The translations under genes and the position numbers were made by a program. Under the pieces are notes generated by a model. That model ran no database searches and was not told the DNA's origin. It worked only from the letters and a program-made list of their open reading frames with translations. DNA of 64,000 nt, taken from the NCBI GenBank assembly GCA_947069175.1, contig CAMTDV010000017.1, positions 36,465,126 to 36,529,125 of the forward strand, in the 5' to 3' direction. Of the stretch, positions 10,749 through 22,605 are shown piece after piece. Each line of letters begins with the position of its first letter. The stretch's first letter is position 1. This stretch comes from Scalesia atractyloides (Eukaryota; Streptophyta; Magnoliopsida; Asterales; Asteraceae).

Positions 10749-10943
10749 TTAGGCCCATCAGTTCCTCGTGGGAGACGAGTTGAGCAACGCGTGCCTCAAA
10801 ACAAATCCATTATTGTTCGTGTGTGTATTATTTAGTTTATATTGTTTGTAGTTATATATTTCATATTGTCAAGTATATGCAAATCATTCATTAGGCCCAT
10901 CAGTTCCTCGTAGGAGACGAGTTGAGCAACGCGTGCCTCAAAA
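10749..10943 (+). repeat. 54-bp motif repeated twice in the solo LTR
   Basis: TTAGGCCCATCAGTTCCTCG begins near 10751 and again near 10892, each followed by GAGACGAGTTGAGCAACGCG. It occupies the position of the 65-bp array in LTR copy 1. Confidence 0.8.
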
Positions 10944-11092
10944 CGATCCATTATTGTTCATGTGTGCATTATTTAATATTAAATGATTGGTGAATAAGTT
11001 TACATCTATTTTTACTCATGTGTGGTTGTGCACTTTATTTTATAATCAATTAAATAAACTTGTTCAAATGTTTTTCATAGGATTCACTCGCC

Positions 11093-11474
11093 AACTTTTT
11101 GTTGATCCAAAAACCATTTTTACACATGATACAGGTGAACAGGATGAAGCAAGGAAAACATAGGAAATGCCTTAGAAGAAAACAATGAAGTCTAGAATGA
11201 TGTTTAGGACATGATGTAATAATGATTGTATAATTCCCTTTAAAATTATATTAATGAATATGAAACGTTATAACGTTATAATAAACTTTTTGTTGATCCA
11301 AAAACCATTTTTACACATGATACAGGTGAACAGGATGAAGCAAGGAAAACATAGGAAATGCCTTAGAAGAAAACAATGAAGTCTAGAATGATGTTTAGGA
11401 CATGATGTAATAATGATTGTATAATTCCCTTTAAAATTGTATTAATGAATATGAAACGTTATAATAAATGTCAT
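11093..11474 (+). repeat. 191-bp tandem duplication at the end of the solo LTR
   Basis: The block starting AACTTTTTGTTGATCCAAAA at 11093 is repeated nearly perfectly from 11284. The junction is inside ATTAATGAATATGAAACGTT-type sequence. Only minor differences separate the copies, so the duplication is recent. Confidence 0.9.
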
Positions 11475-12513
11475 GAGCTTTGATGATAACCCAATCATGC
11501 CCCGATCACCTTTTTCCGCTGCGGGACGGGGTGTGACACCATCCCCGCGATTAATGCCATAAACTTCACATATTTTCTTTAACTCCACCTAGAAGGTATG
11601 TACCGCATGAGTCGCTATCCCCGCGGCAATACCATAGGCTTTGTCTTTCAAATATTTTTTTTCATGTAGCTCGGATGGAATGATTTTTTCATGCGCCACC
11701 TTATTTCGGATTTGTTTTCACAATAAGAAACAAATGTGCCAATTTAATCGGAAAATTTTATATGTTTTTTTTATTTATAACGTACCTCTTGTGTTCTCCA
11801 TAGTTTCAGTCTCGCCATAGCTCCTTAGGTGGGAACCCACTAGACTCCTACTTTTAAGTGTATTATATCGTTTCAAAGAAACCCTTCAACTGGCTGGGCC
11901 TGCCCACACATCCCGAATTATACGTATTACTGACCACTCATTACCTCTTGTTTATAATAATCCAGTGCTAATGATCTTACTATACCTATCATCTTCCAAT
12001 TCTGTGCAGCAACATTCACAGGACATTTTCAAATTTTTCAATTTTTTTTTTGATATTTTTTTTCAAACACAAGACGAACTAACTATGACCACTACGACTC
12101 TAAACTAACCGCTAGCTTACCCTCCCCACACTTAATTCCTTCATTGTCCTCAATGGAGTGAGAAACTAACAAACATAATGATAAACAAAATAAAAAATAA
12201 TATAGCAAAATAGAACAGACTCCCCTGAGTTTCTTCACCGCTTGCAACTGTCTAGTTCCATGCCTCCTTTCCAACATGCTTGCCGTCATTTTCACACAAA
12301 AATACACATGCACCAACCACGCATATTCTATCAAAACCAACACAAACATAACAAGCATAACACATATAAATATGCCCAACCGGTTAACCCCGTACAATTC
12401 CCAAATAAGAGTTAGTATCAAGTTTAGTACAGACCAAAAGTATCCAAATCAAACCAAAATAAAGGAAAAGTACATCATATCCCAAAATTACCAGCGGCTA
12501 TCATACCAAACAC

Positions 12514-13847
12514 CTACTCCTCTGCCACGTCATCACCACCTGCCGGCTCATCTTCTATCTGCACATCACCACCGCCCAGCGGAGCTCCCCATATCGGTTG
12601 CGGGAAATGTTGCGGCGGAAACCAGTCAGGAATGCCTATGTGCTGCTGCTCCATCATGTAGCGAAGCATACTAGTCTGCATCTCAAACCCATCAACCATA
12701 GTATCATACACATTCTCAAATGTCAGCGGATCTGGCCTCGGTGGTCTCAATATATACTGTGGTCTCGGTCGCTCAATCCTGGGAACAACTGCGTGACGAT
12801 GTGTGCGAGACCCGGCTTGCATAGCCTCAGCTGCTGGAGTACCTCCCGGTGGCAACTCCTGCGGTCCAACTTTAACCGGCTTCCAACAAATCGCCTCATC
12901 CCACTCAATCACATTTGCCTGCTTCAGTGTATCCACACTGAACGGCACCGTCACCGGACCCGGTGTGAGGTATCTCAGGATACCTAACAAAAGCGTCAAA
13001 ATGCATCGCCAACCTAGTGATATATGGTCCCAACTCCAACTGTGTATCAGTACCTGACCTCCTACCCTTACCAAACTGAGATAACAACACTGTAGCCAAG
13101 TTGGCTTCCTTCCTCGTCACCAAGCAATATAGACAAAACAAATCCGTCATGTTCACCTTATCAGTCCCACTCTTCCTAGAAACCAATGTACATGCCAAAA
13201 TCCTGTGCACATATCTCATAAACGGGTCCCTAATCGATGACTCAATAGCATTTGTGGACCAAACAGTATCAACGATGGTTCCCCAAAACATTTTCAACTC
13301 AGACTCCATAATCCATTCATACCTATACTCTCGCTTCTTAGTCTGGCCCCTCCACGCCTGCTGGAACCTCTCATTCGGCCCATAAAACCCAATGGCCCTA
13401 GCAAACTGTTCGACACTCCACACATAACGCTGCCTACCTAAACTGAACGACAAAGAATCCGGCTCAACATACTTATCTGCGTCATAACTAAAGGTAGAAT
13501 GAAACTCTACTGTCAGCTCAGCATACTGTGGCTCCTCACATCTCAATACTAACAACCAACGAGGACCCAGAAATTCCTCCATCCTTTGTCTCTAACCCAT
13601 AGCATCCAACATCGCCCAATTAAAGTGCGATGTTTATACAACTTCATGCGACAGAATTTTCACGTCTCTCATACTCAACACTACCAATCTCAAAGTCCAA
13701 CAAAGTGTGATCCCTCAAAACCCTTTGTGCCACTGGATTTATTGGTGTTTCTAGCAATGGACGCTCCTCTGGCCCATTATACCTAATCTGAACTCGGATC
13801 TTCTTCCACTTCTTCGAACCCGATTGGCTTGATCCTTCACCTAACAT
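12514..13847 (-). pseudogene. Athila third ORF (ATHILA ORF-1 family, env-like position)
   Basis: Located between integrase and the 3' LTR, where Athila elements carry an extra ORF. In minus order the pieces are 13847-13644 (basic, RVQIRYNGPEERP), 13582-12905 (EFHSTFSYDADKY, FSLGRQRYVWSVEQFARAIG, VHRILACTL) and 13074-12514, an acidic proline-rich tail ending at 12514. The fold resembles the ATHILA ORF-1 domain found in many plant Ty3 elements. Frameshifts near 13640 and 12980, plus a TAG just before 13582, split it. No transmembrane or signal segment is visible, so 'env-like' refers to position only. Confidence 0.75.
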
Positions 13848-15652
13848 TCTAAATCACACGAAAAGAAATTCAAGAATTAGTAACTTGCTAATGACATTTG
13901 TATCCGTATAGCATTTCATTCACGGATACAAATGCATAGCACAATAACCATCAAAAAGATCACATAATACATGCCAACTTATATAATCCGGTTGATCCGT
14001 TCGAGTGGAGATTGAGTATGAACGAACCAACCAAAATTTGAAAACTTTCTTTATTAAATGTTTGACATGTCTTAGTGACTCACCATTCTTTCTGAAAGAG
14101 CATAAAGAAACTTTTTATAATTTTTCAGATTTTTTTAGAACGACAACTATCTAACGAGTTACCATGAATTCACCGATGCTATTATCACCCAAACCGCACA
14201 ATCATTCGACCCTTTTTTCTTATGCTCCTACAATGTTTAAAACTCACACTGCTTCTGTGCCTAACATCTACTCATTTTGGACCTTTTCCCCATCTAGATA
14301 CGTCACTCTTACCTTTAACCTTCCGTTTGCATTCGACACTTAATCCCCAAACCTAACCTCTAACACTCAATCATCAACAATTGCCTTGACCATTCTAGCA
14401 AACTTAATTGCATTCACTCCTAACCTACGGCTCATGAATAACCCGCCTACAATGCATTCGACATCAAGTACCTCACACAAACTAATGTCAAACCCTAGAA
14501 TTCACATCTTTCTACACATCCAACAACCTAGTTCTAGTTCCAAAACATCACCTTCTCTACTCATAACATTCTTGAACAACCCTCTTAACATCAACTAAAC
14601 CCCCACATATAACATTCATTCTAACTCACTAATCAAGAAAATGCAATCAAGTAAACACATAAAAATTTCAACTTCCATACCTGATTCACGACTGAACTCG
14701 AAAAATCTCAAAAACTTGAGTAAAATTCCAAACTTGACCGGAGATGGTGACCGGAAGTTGCGATCCCGGCGATGGTGGTGGTGGAATCAAGTTGTAGGAG
14801 GGATAAATGGAGGATTTGGGTGAAGATTCGTGGTGGAGAAGGGTGGATTTAGGGTGGATTGAGGGGGTTTTGTTATTAGGGTTCGGATGGGGAAGAAAGA
14901 AAGTGGTAAAAAGAGTTTTGAGCAAACCAAGGGCTGGCTCGCGGTTATATCAGCAGATCTGATTTTGACTGCTGTCGCACGTCGCGGCAAATATAATGTC
15001 CTCCCTGGCGTGGCGCGGGGGAGGGTGATGTTGACTTTTTGACTGGGCATCCCCGGCGCGCCGCGGGAGGTGCCTATACCTCTGTCGCGTGGCGCTGTGA
15101 GCCCATTTTCCAGCAGGTTTGCAAATTTTTGCTGGTTCATGCCTTAGAAAGTTTTTGATGTTTTCCAATTTTCTCACCTCCCTTACCCCCCCCCCCCCAA
15201 TGAAATTTTATGATAACTTCTCACAAATCACTTACCTGGGGCTCCTTCCTTCATGAATTTTCTTCTCCAGACCATCTCATATTCCTGAAACACTTCGAAA
15301 ACAACCGAAAAACATGCATAATTTACCGAAAAACACATTTTCGGGCCTCAAATTTCATGATTCTACCCCCCAAACAAATGTGCATTGCCCTCAATTTCAC
15401 ATAGAGCTTACCCAAACCTCTTCAAACTTCCCCACACTTGAACAAAAGCACGGCGAATATCGACAACTCGTAAAAGCAACTAATTAACTAAAAGACACAT
15501 AAAGAAGGGTACAAACCTTAGGCTGCCTCCTAAGAGCGCTAAGTTTTAGATCTTCAGCCAGATCATACCTGTGGATTATTCCTCATATGCACGAACGGTG
15601 CTCACAAATAGCACCTCCACATTCTTACCCGGACCATTGATCTCTTTTGCAT
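13848..15652 (-). other. Spacer between integrase and third ORF of Athila-like element 1
   Basis: No coding frame is supported. It contains a GC-rich palindromic cluster at 14970-15100 (GTGGCGCGGGG, GGCGCGCCGCGGG), a run of 13 C at 15186-15198, and the conserved hairpin at 15517-15534. The short frames around 14600-15140 look like chance. Confidence 0.6.
15517..15534 (-). promoter_or_regulatory. Conserved hairpin downstream of integrase (Athila-like element 1)
   Basis: The minus-strand RNA is CUUAGGAGGCAGCCUAAG: a perfect 6-bp stem and 6-nt loop, about 120 nt after the integrase stop. The equivalent hairpin in Athila-like element 2 (42937-42954) changes one base pair in a compensatory way. 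A role in splicing or third-ORF expression is speculative. Confidence 0.6.
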
Positions 15653-18600
15653 TTAATACGGCTTCAGTCGATGCCCATTCACTGTTTGCCTAATATGATC
15701 ATCATAGTCCTCTATCTCCACATCACCATGTGTTCCCACTTTAGTTACAAGGTAAGAACCTGTCCACTTGCTCTTCAGCTTTCCAGGGAACAGTTTCAAC
15801 CTGGAGTTGTACAACCACACCATCTGACCAACTTCAAACACTTTTGGCTTTATCTTTGCGTCATGCACCTTTTTCATCTTGTCCTTATATGCTGCAGCAC
15901 AGTCATACGCCTCATTCCGAATTTCTTCAAGCTCGCTCAATGTCAACTGTCTCTCCTTACCTGCAGTATCATAGTCAGTATTGACCTGTTTAACCGCCCA
16001 AAATGCGCGCTGTGCTATTTCTACCGGTAAGTGACACCCTTTCCCGTAGACCAAGCGATACGGTGTTGTTCCAATCGGCGTTTTGTATGCCGTACGATAT
16101 GCCCACAAAGCGTCATCCAATTTATTGGACCAATCCTTGCGGTCAGCTCGTACGGTTTTTTGTAAAATTTCTTTAATTTGCCGGTTAGAGACCTCGACTT
16201 GCCCACTCGTCTGAGGATGGCACGGAGTGGCAATTCGATGGTTAACACCATATCTTTTAAGGAGTTTGCCAAAGTTGAAATTTTTGAAATGAGATCCCCC
16301 ATCACTTATGATCGCACGAGGAATACCAAATCTAGAGAAAATGTTCGATTGAATGAACTTGCAAACTACCTTATGGTCATTGGTCTTGGTGGAAATGGCT
16401 TCAACCCATTTAAAAACATAATCCACTGCCACCAAGATGTATAAGTTACCAAACGAATTTAGGAATGGGCCCATAAAGTCAATGCCCCATACGTCGAAAA
16501 TATCGACAACAAGGATTGGCTGCATGGGCATCTCATCCCGCTTTGAAATGCTACCCATCTGTTGACATCGCAAACAATTTTTTGCATATTCAAATGAGTC
16601 CCGGAACACCGTAGGCCAATATAGCCCAAAAGATAGCACTTTTTATGCCGTTTTCTGTCCACTAAAGTGTCCTCCACATGAGGACTCGTGCACCAAGGAT
16701 AAAACTGAAGGAATTTCATCATCCTCCACACACTTGCGAATGATCTGATCAGCACCCACTTTAAACATGTCGGGCTCGTCCCATGTGTACTATTTTGCTT
16801 GTGATAAGAAGTGTGCTTTCGTTGGTCTCGACCAATGTTCCGGTATGATACCTGAATGAGCATAGTTAGCAAAATTAGCAAACCAAGGTTGAGTATCAAC
16901 AGCTAATAAATGCTCATTGGGAAAAGTCTCCAGGATATCATTCTCTGGTCCTTCCATCTCATTCACTACTCGCGATAGGTGGTCTACCACCACATTCTCA
17001 CTTCCTTTCTTATCGCAAATCTCTAAGTCGAATTCCTGCAATAAAAGGATCCACCTGATAAGCCGTGGCTTAGCATCCTTCTTCTCCATGAGGTACCTGA
17101 TAGCAGAATGGTCAGAAAACACAATTACTTTACTACTACAAATATAAGAACGAAATTTGTCTAAAGAATAGACAACAGCTAGAAGCTCCTTCTCCGTGGT
17201 GGTGTAATTTAGCTGAGCATCTGCAAGCGTCTTGCTTGCATAGTACATCGCCACCGGTTTTTTGTCCACTCTCTGTCCCAACACTGCACCTACTGCTTAG
17301 TCACTAGCATCACACATTATCTCAAACGGAAGTGACCAATCAGGGGATTGTAATATAGGTGCCTCAACTAACATTTGTTTCAGTGTTCCAAAAGATTTCT
17401 TACAATGTGTTATCAAACACAAATGGAACATCTTTCAACAAAAGATTACATAAGGGTTTAGTGATTACTGAAAAGTTTTTAATGAACCGTCTGTAAAAAT
17501 CGGCGTGTCCAAGAAAGGAACGAACGCCTTTGACACTGGTGGGTGGTGGTAATGTGGAAATCACTTTGATTTTATCTTGGTCAACTTCGATCCCCTTTCT
17601 TGAGACAACGTGTCCCAACACAATACCCTCCTGGACCATAAAGTGACTCTTTTCCCAACTTAGTACTAGGTTTGTTTCAACTCACCTTTTTAGCACACGA
17701 GTCAATTGCTCCAAACATGCCTCAAAAGATGTGCCAAAAATCGAAAAATCATCCATGAAAATCTCAAAAGACTCCCCGACCATATCTGAAAAGATACTCA
17801 TCATACACCTTTGGAAGGTGGCCGGGGCATTACACAATCCGAATGGCATTCGCCTAAATGCGAAAGTACCATACGGACAGGTAAATGTGGTCTTTTGTTG
17901 ATCGTCAGGGTGAATTGCAATTTGATTATAACCTAAATAACCATCAAGAAAACAGTAAAATTTCTGACCTGCTAGCTTTTCCACAATCTGATCAATAAAC
18001 GGTAACGGGAAGTGGTCCTTTGAAGTAGCTGCATTTAGTTTTCTATAAACAATACAAATCCTCCACCCGGTTACCGGCCTGGTGGCTACTTCCTTACCAT
18101 CATCACCTAGAACAATCTGGATGCCCACCTTCTTGGATACCGGTAAAGTATTGTTGTCACCCACGAAAGCATACTTCAAACGCTTCGGCAACGTCTTCAA
18201 CTCAACTTGCGGAGGTGATTCAAGTGACGACTTTAGTTTACTGTCAATCTGATCCGGTACTTGATGTGTCCAACTCGGCTTCACTTCCCTAGCCGCCATC
18301 ACCTCTAACTCTTCTTCCAAATATTCCAACTCCAGCTCAACTTCTGCTAAATCCCTGTCACACACAAAACACGTCTCTATAGCGCCATCCCCACTCTCGT
18401 GGGGATGACACCCGTCAATAATGTCGGCCATGAAGCATTCATCATTGACTAGAGAATCAGATGCACGAGAAAAAGCATTTAAACGAACCTTACGATTACC
18501 AAACGTGATGTCGACCGTATCATTTCTACATTCAATTAATGCGTTAGCAGTTGCTAAAAACGGTCTACCAAGTATGACATTAGGTGGTTTAGTGTTTTCA

Positions 18601-18965
18601 ATTTGCACGTAATCAAGAACCAAAAGGTCAACCGGGTGATAAAATTCCTTGACTTTAACGATGACATCACACAAGATCCCCCGGGGTAGTTTTAACGTTA
18701 AATCGGCCAACACCACGGTGGTGTCGGCTTGCTTCAAGGGTCCAAAATCGTATTGGTCGTATAAACTCCCTAGTAGAATGCTAACACTAGCTCCCAAGTC
18801 CAACAATGCCCGACTCATCTTAAAATCACCCACTTGAATGGGTATTAAAGGGGCACCAGGATCTCTAAGCGTTGGTGGGAGGTCACCTGACAAAACAGCA
18901 CTCACTTTTTCGGTTAAATAAATTTTCTTTGGAAATTTATTGTGCCGGAACCTATTTAATGGCAT
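15653..18965 (-). pseudogene. Athila pol: protease, RT, RNase H, integrase (broken)
   Basis: Minus order: protease (ALLDLGASVSILLG, VILGRPFLATA) at about 18900-18450. RT carries the catalytic IFMDDFSIFG near 17750, with RT tail and connection at 17639-17400. RNase H (17284-16790) has YASKTLADAQLNYTTTEKE. Integrase (16639-15653) has NCLRCQQ, WGIDFMGPF, IISDGGSHF, GQVEVSNR and a C-terminal chromodomain-free tail. In-frame or near-frame stops occur at 17682 (TGA), 17400 (TAA), 17297-17299 (TAA) and 16790 (TAG), with another just before 16639. The join between protease linker and RT jumps straight from NTLPV to SKKVGIQIV. The RT N-terminal 'fingers' of roughly 100 residues usual in the family are therefore deleted. 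Confidence 0.88.
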
Positions 18966-21331
18966 CTAAAAGCGGAAGATTTATTTTTACTTGTTTAAAA
19001 ACTTCCCACATCTCTTCTTGTTGTGGGCCCCGTTTAGTTACCACTTTTGTCTCCGGATTGATTAAAGCCTTAGGAAACGGGACGGTATTACCCTCCGTAC
19101 CCTTTTCCCTTGTCTCAATCGGGTTGGTTGTTATCACCCTATTTTCTTTTTCTTGAAAGTTTTCTTTTTGAGTTTTTGCAGGGTTAACAGGTTCCGTTTC
19201 TGCATCAGACTCTTGGTCCTCATCAACCTCCTCCACAATACCCTCAACCAACTGTGGAGGAGTCCCAACTTTGTTGTCATAAACCTTCCCAGAACGAAGA
19301 ACACTTACCTGATTAATTCTGGCATTAGATGAGCTCCCTTGATGTGGGGGATTCTTCGTGGTGTCACTGGGCAACCGGCCCGTATCATTCCTTCCATTCG
19401 CCACTTCAACTGCCAACTGAGCTACTTGCTTTTCCAAAGCTTGATGCGACTTGGCTTGCAACTCTTGATCCTTCTTGATTTGCTTTAAGAGCTCCATAAT
19501 CTCTCCATTGGATACTTCATTGTTGTTGCTTCCCTTATTCTGCTCTTGGCCTTGCGAATATTTCCTTTGATTCCCCCGATTGTAATTCCTTTGATTGTAG
19601 TTTGAGTTGTAATTTGCTTGACGGCTCTGATACGGTTGACTTCCTTGATTGGGTACCTGAAAATTAGGATTCAACTGGTTAGTAGTATTACCGTATCTAA
19701 AATTAGTGTGATTACGCAAACCTAGATGATATGTATTAGAATTGATATCATAATTCTTTTGCTCGTCATAAACCATGTTAACATCCTCCTCGGCCGCAAC
19801 AAATTGACCCGGGCACTCATTCGAAGTATGACCAAAGTCGTTACAACTACCACAAACTAGGATGGTTTGCGTCGCATGTAATGCATCTCTACCACTATCT
19901 AGACCTTTAAATTTCGCTAGCTGCTTTTCCAACTCCTCGTTTTCCCTTTCCAACTGAGCAACTCTAGATGTAGAAGAAGTACCCACACTTGTCGACGATG
20001 GAGCTGAGTACTTCTTTGTACGATCGGCTTGTGCTTGTCTTTTTTAATCTGCCACACAGATCTCCAAGTAATCCCAATCCACATCCACGTGATTCCTCAA
20101 GAAAGTTCCACCGGTTGTGGCATTTATATCACGTCTATCCTCATTAGACAATCCATGGTGAAAAGCAGTAATTAACTCCCATCTTGGAATAACATGATGA
20201 GGGCAATTTCGAAGCAACTGGTTAAACCGCTTCCACGACTCATACAACAACTCACCCGAAAGTTGCTGAAATTCTCTAATGGCCACTCTTCCCATCTTGG
20301 TTCTTTGTGGAGTATAGTATTCTTCCAAAAATTGTTGTTACATCTCTTGCCAAGTGTGGATACTCGCATAGGGCAAAGATACAAACCAGTCGCGTGCCGA
20401 ATTCTTCAACAAAAACTGAAATAAAACCAACTTTACTTGATCCGGCGTGAACCCATGTCCCCCAATCATACTACACACCACCTCGAACTCCGCGATATGT
20501 GCATATGGCTCCTCTATAGCTTTCCCATGAAAAATAGGGAGCATGTTCAAAATATGCGGTTTCGCTTCAAATGATCTATCCACGTTACCTTGTGCAACCG
20601 GCATAACAATCGGTGAAGAACGTTCCACAATTTGTGGGCGGAAGTGACTCTCAACTCCCCTATTGTTGGGATCTGGAAATCTAGGATCTCTCTATGGATA
20701 CCGTGGAGCTACCAGTGCTCTCTGAACTGGTGGTGGGGTGTAGTACCCTTCCCTACCTCGTGGCTGTCTCTGCTGAAATACGGCTGAACCCGGTTGATTG
20801 CCTGATTCTGCATACCTCCTTGATAACCCATATACCCTTCATGTGTACCCCATACTTCATCTCTATACCCATCGTCCCAAGTTTCAGCTCTTGGCCTGTA
20901 TTCGACCTGCTCATACATCACACCCGACCGATTCGGATGTGGAACTACATTTGGCTGATTCACAGCTCGCAACGGGTTGGGCTATGGTGGTATTCGGCTT
21001 TCTAACAGGTAAGTTGATGCCCCAATAATGTGGAAGTCTCCAGTTGGAGCAGTTGTTGGTTGGGTAGTTGAACCGGATAGTGGTGCCATGGGTGAAGTTT
21101 GTTGTGGTTGAGTTTGAGTTGGGTACGGGGAGGTGGCATTGGTGGCATCTCAGTAACAGGCTCTTGGTGTGATGTTTGTTGTTCTGGGGTTGATTGTGTT
21201 TCTGGTTGGTCTATATTAAGTACTGTTGCTTTTCCTTTTAAAGCTGATCTAAGGAGCAGATTTTGCCTAGCAGTCTTCTCGATTTCTGGGTCGAAAAGCA
21301 GTGGTGAAGACTTTCCTGAAAACCTATGCAT
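18952..21331 (-). pseudogene. Athila gag with CCHC zinc knuckle (broken)
   Basis: Minus order: N-terminal proline/glutamine-rich leader (21331-20709), retrotransposon gag core (20628-20044; ARDWFVSLPYASI, YESWKRFNQLLRNCPHH) and a C-terminal region (19986-18952). The last has a coiled coil (RVAQLERENEELEKQL), one CCHC knuckle (CGSCNDFGHTSNEC) and a long Q/N-rich linker. A TAA at 20338-20340 and a TAA at 20044-20046 interrupt it, and the leader is in several frames. It overlaps the protease frame by 14 bases, reflecting a frameshift at the gag-pol junction of this copy. Confidence 0.85.
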
Positions 21332-21480
21332 GCAATTGACTCACCTGCACACAAGTAAACAAGAAAACTGCACGTAATACCGAATGAAACAAAAACAAAA
21401 AAAAAGGAAATATTTTTGGATTTTTATGATTTTTAGAAAACAAAAAGACAACTAATTCTAACTAACACTAAGCGCACGAA

Positions 21481-21498
21481 TTCCCGGCAACGGCGCCA
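21481..21498 (-). other. Primer binding site, tRNA-Asp type (Athila-like element 1)
   Basis: The plus-strand text TTCCCGGCAACGGCGCCA equals the 3' end of plant tRNA-Asp (CCCCGGCAACGGCGCCA) with one mismatch, so the minus strand is complementary to it. It lies three bases from the LTR start at 21502. Confidence 0.85.
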
Positions 21499-21501
21499 TT
21501 T

Positions 21502-22562
21502 TGATGTAGCTGTCGTGGGCTAATCAAAAACCTAATTAAACTACGTAGATAGTGTAAGTAGGGTATCGATTCCACGGGGAATTTGTGGTCAGTGTCAAGA
21601 TTTTAACTAAACACTAGACTATCTAAATTGGGGGGTTTTTGATTGATTAATTAGAAAAAAAATGCTAAAACTAAATAAAAAGATTGTAATCAATGAGAGA
21701 AAAGGCAACTTCCACCCGGAATCCCAATTACCCGTTTAACATCAAAACTCGTTTACCGATTCTGGACACCACATAGACATGGCCTCGGAATTAATGAATT
21801 TGATTAGCTATTAAGGATAGTTTTTAAGATTCACTATGCCACCTAATAACCCGTTTGTTTGTATCAATTACCCGCTAACGATGCAAGGAAATCGCCAATA
21901 CGCTTAATAAACGACAAGTAATTCAAACACAAGAAACATTTGCCAATAATTCAACACAAGTGGTCAAGTTGTACCAGTCACAACGAATAAATAAACTAAG
22001 TTCAATGCAAAACAGTAAAAGTTCAATCGGGCGAAAGTTACGAAGAGCTTAGCCGCTCATGGTAGTCATCACAACTTCAATAATGATACGGGATTGATCT
22101 GACATGAAAGAATAGCTTGAACAGAGTGAAAACCTTTGCTGGATCGCCTCAAATGACTGCTAAATTCGTAAATCGGCTGCTAGGTTATTCAACAACCCCC
22201 CAAAACCTGATAAAAATCGACTTTTATACTTTCCCGTAATTGACCTCTCCCGCGCGTCGCGAGAGAGTACACTCCTACCGGCGCGTGTCGCCTGAGCCAT
22301 CTACACCGACCCCACTTTAACCGCCCCCGCGCGTCGCGACAGGGCTCAAGACATCCCCCGTGTGGCGTGGGGACTACCAATTGATTTTTCTTCTCTTCTT
22401 GCTTCCAGCTTTTTCCAGCACTCGATTCTTGATCATTTTACGTTGTTTAACCATGAAACGAAGCACACATAATAAATAGTACTACAGACCCGAATAAACA
22501 CTCATATGTACATAACTCTACTCAAAACACACCAAAAAACACTATTTAATACCCACACATCG
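21502..22562 (-). repeat. Right (5') LTR of Athila-like element 1
   Basis: It begins TGATGTAGCTG beside the primer site and aligns with the left copy through to AACACTATTTAATACC. The terminal ATCA expected from its relatives reads ATCG here. It is uninterrupted and about 1.06 kb. Confidence 0.88.
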
Positions 22563-22605
22563 AACCCCTACACATATGATGCTTAATTCGTGATCCTTGG
22601 AAACG

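Larger units (their letters stand above)
8913..11538 (+). repeat. Solo LTR with tRNA-like units (copy 2), TSD CCATC
   Basis: Starts TGTAACATCC and ends GGGGTGTGACA. It is flanked by identical 5-bp CCATC at 8908-8912 and 11539-11543. No internal retrotransposon sequence is present, so it is a product of LTR-LTR recombination. It carries one minus-strand and four plus-strand tRNA-like modules, a 54-bp motif repeated twice, and a 191-bp tandem duplication near its end. Confidence 0.92.
8495..12513 (-). other. 3' untranslated part of Athila-like element 1, interrupted by a solo LTR
   Basis: Outside the solo LTR (8913-11538) the two flanks, 8495-8912 and 11544-12513, match the corresponding region of Athila-like element 2 (41574-42500). 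Shared words include GATTAATGCCATAA and TAACTCCACCTAGA. No supportable gene is present. Confidence 0.75.
4634..22562 (-). mobile_element. Athila-like Ty3 element 1, full-length but decayed, with nested LTRs
   Basis: Boundaries rest on two LTRs. The left copy is 4634-4749 plus about 7535-8494; the right copy is 21502-22562. LTRs start TGATGTA; the left ends ATCA and the right ends ATCG. Flanking 5-mers are AACCT (4629-4633) and AACCC (22563-22567), a near-match target duplication. The primer site beside the right LTR fits tRNA-Asp, as in Athila elements. Internal order from the right is gag, protease-RT-RNase H-integrase, a spacer with a conserved hairpin, a third ORF of ATHILA ORF-1 type, then the 3' LTR. 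Two LTRs of an unrelated family lie inside. Many stops and frameshifts make it non-functional. Confidence 0.85.

Noticed and set aside
12276..12674. Plus-strand ORF of 132 codons
   Set aside because: Antisense shadow of the Athila third ORF and its 3' flank. No domain and low-complexity composition.
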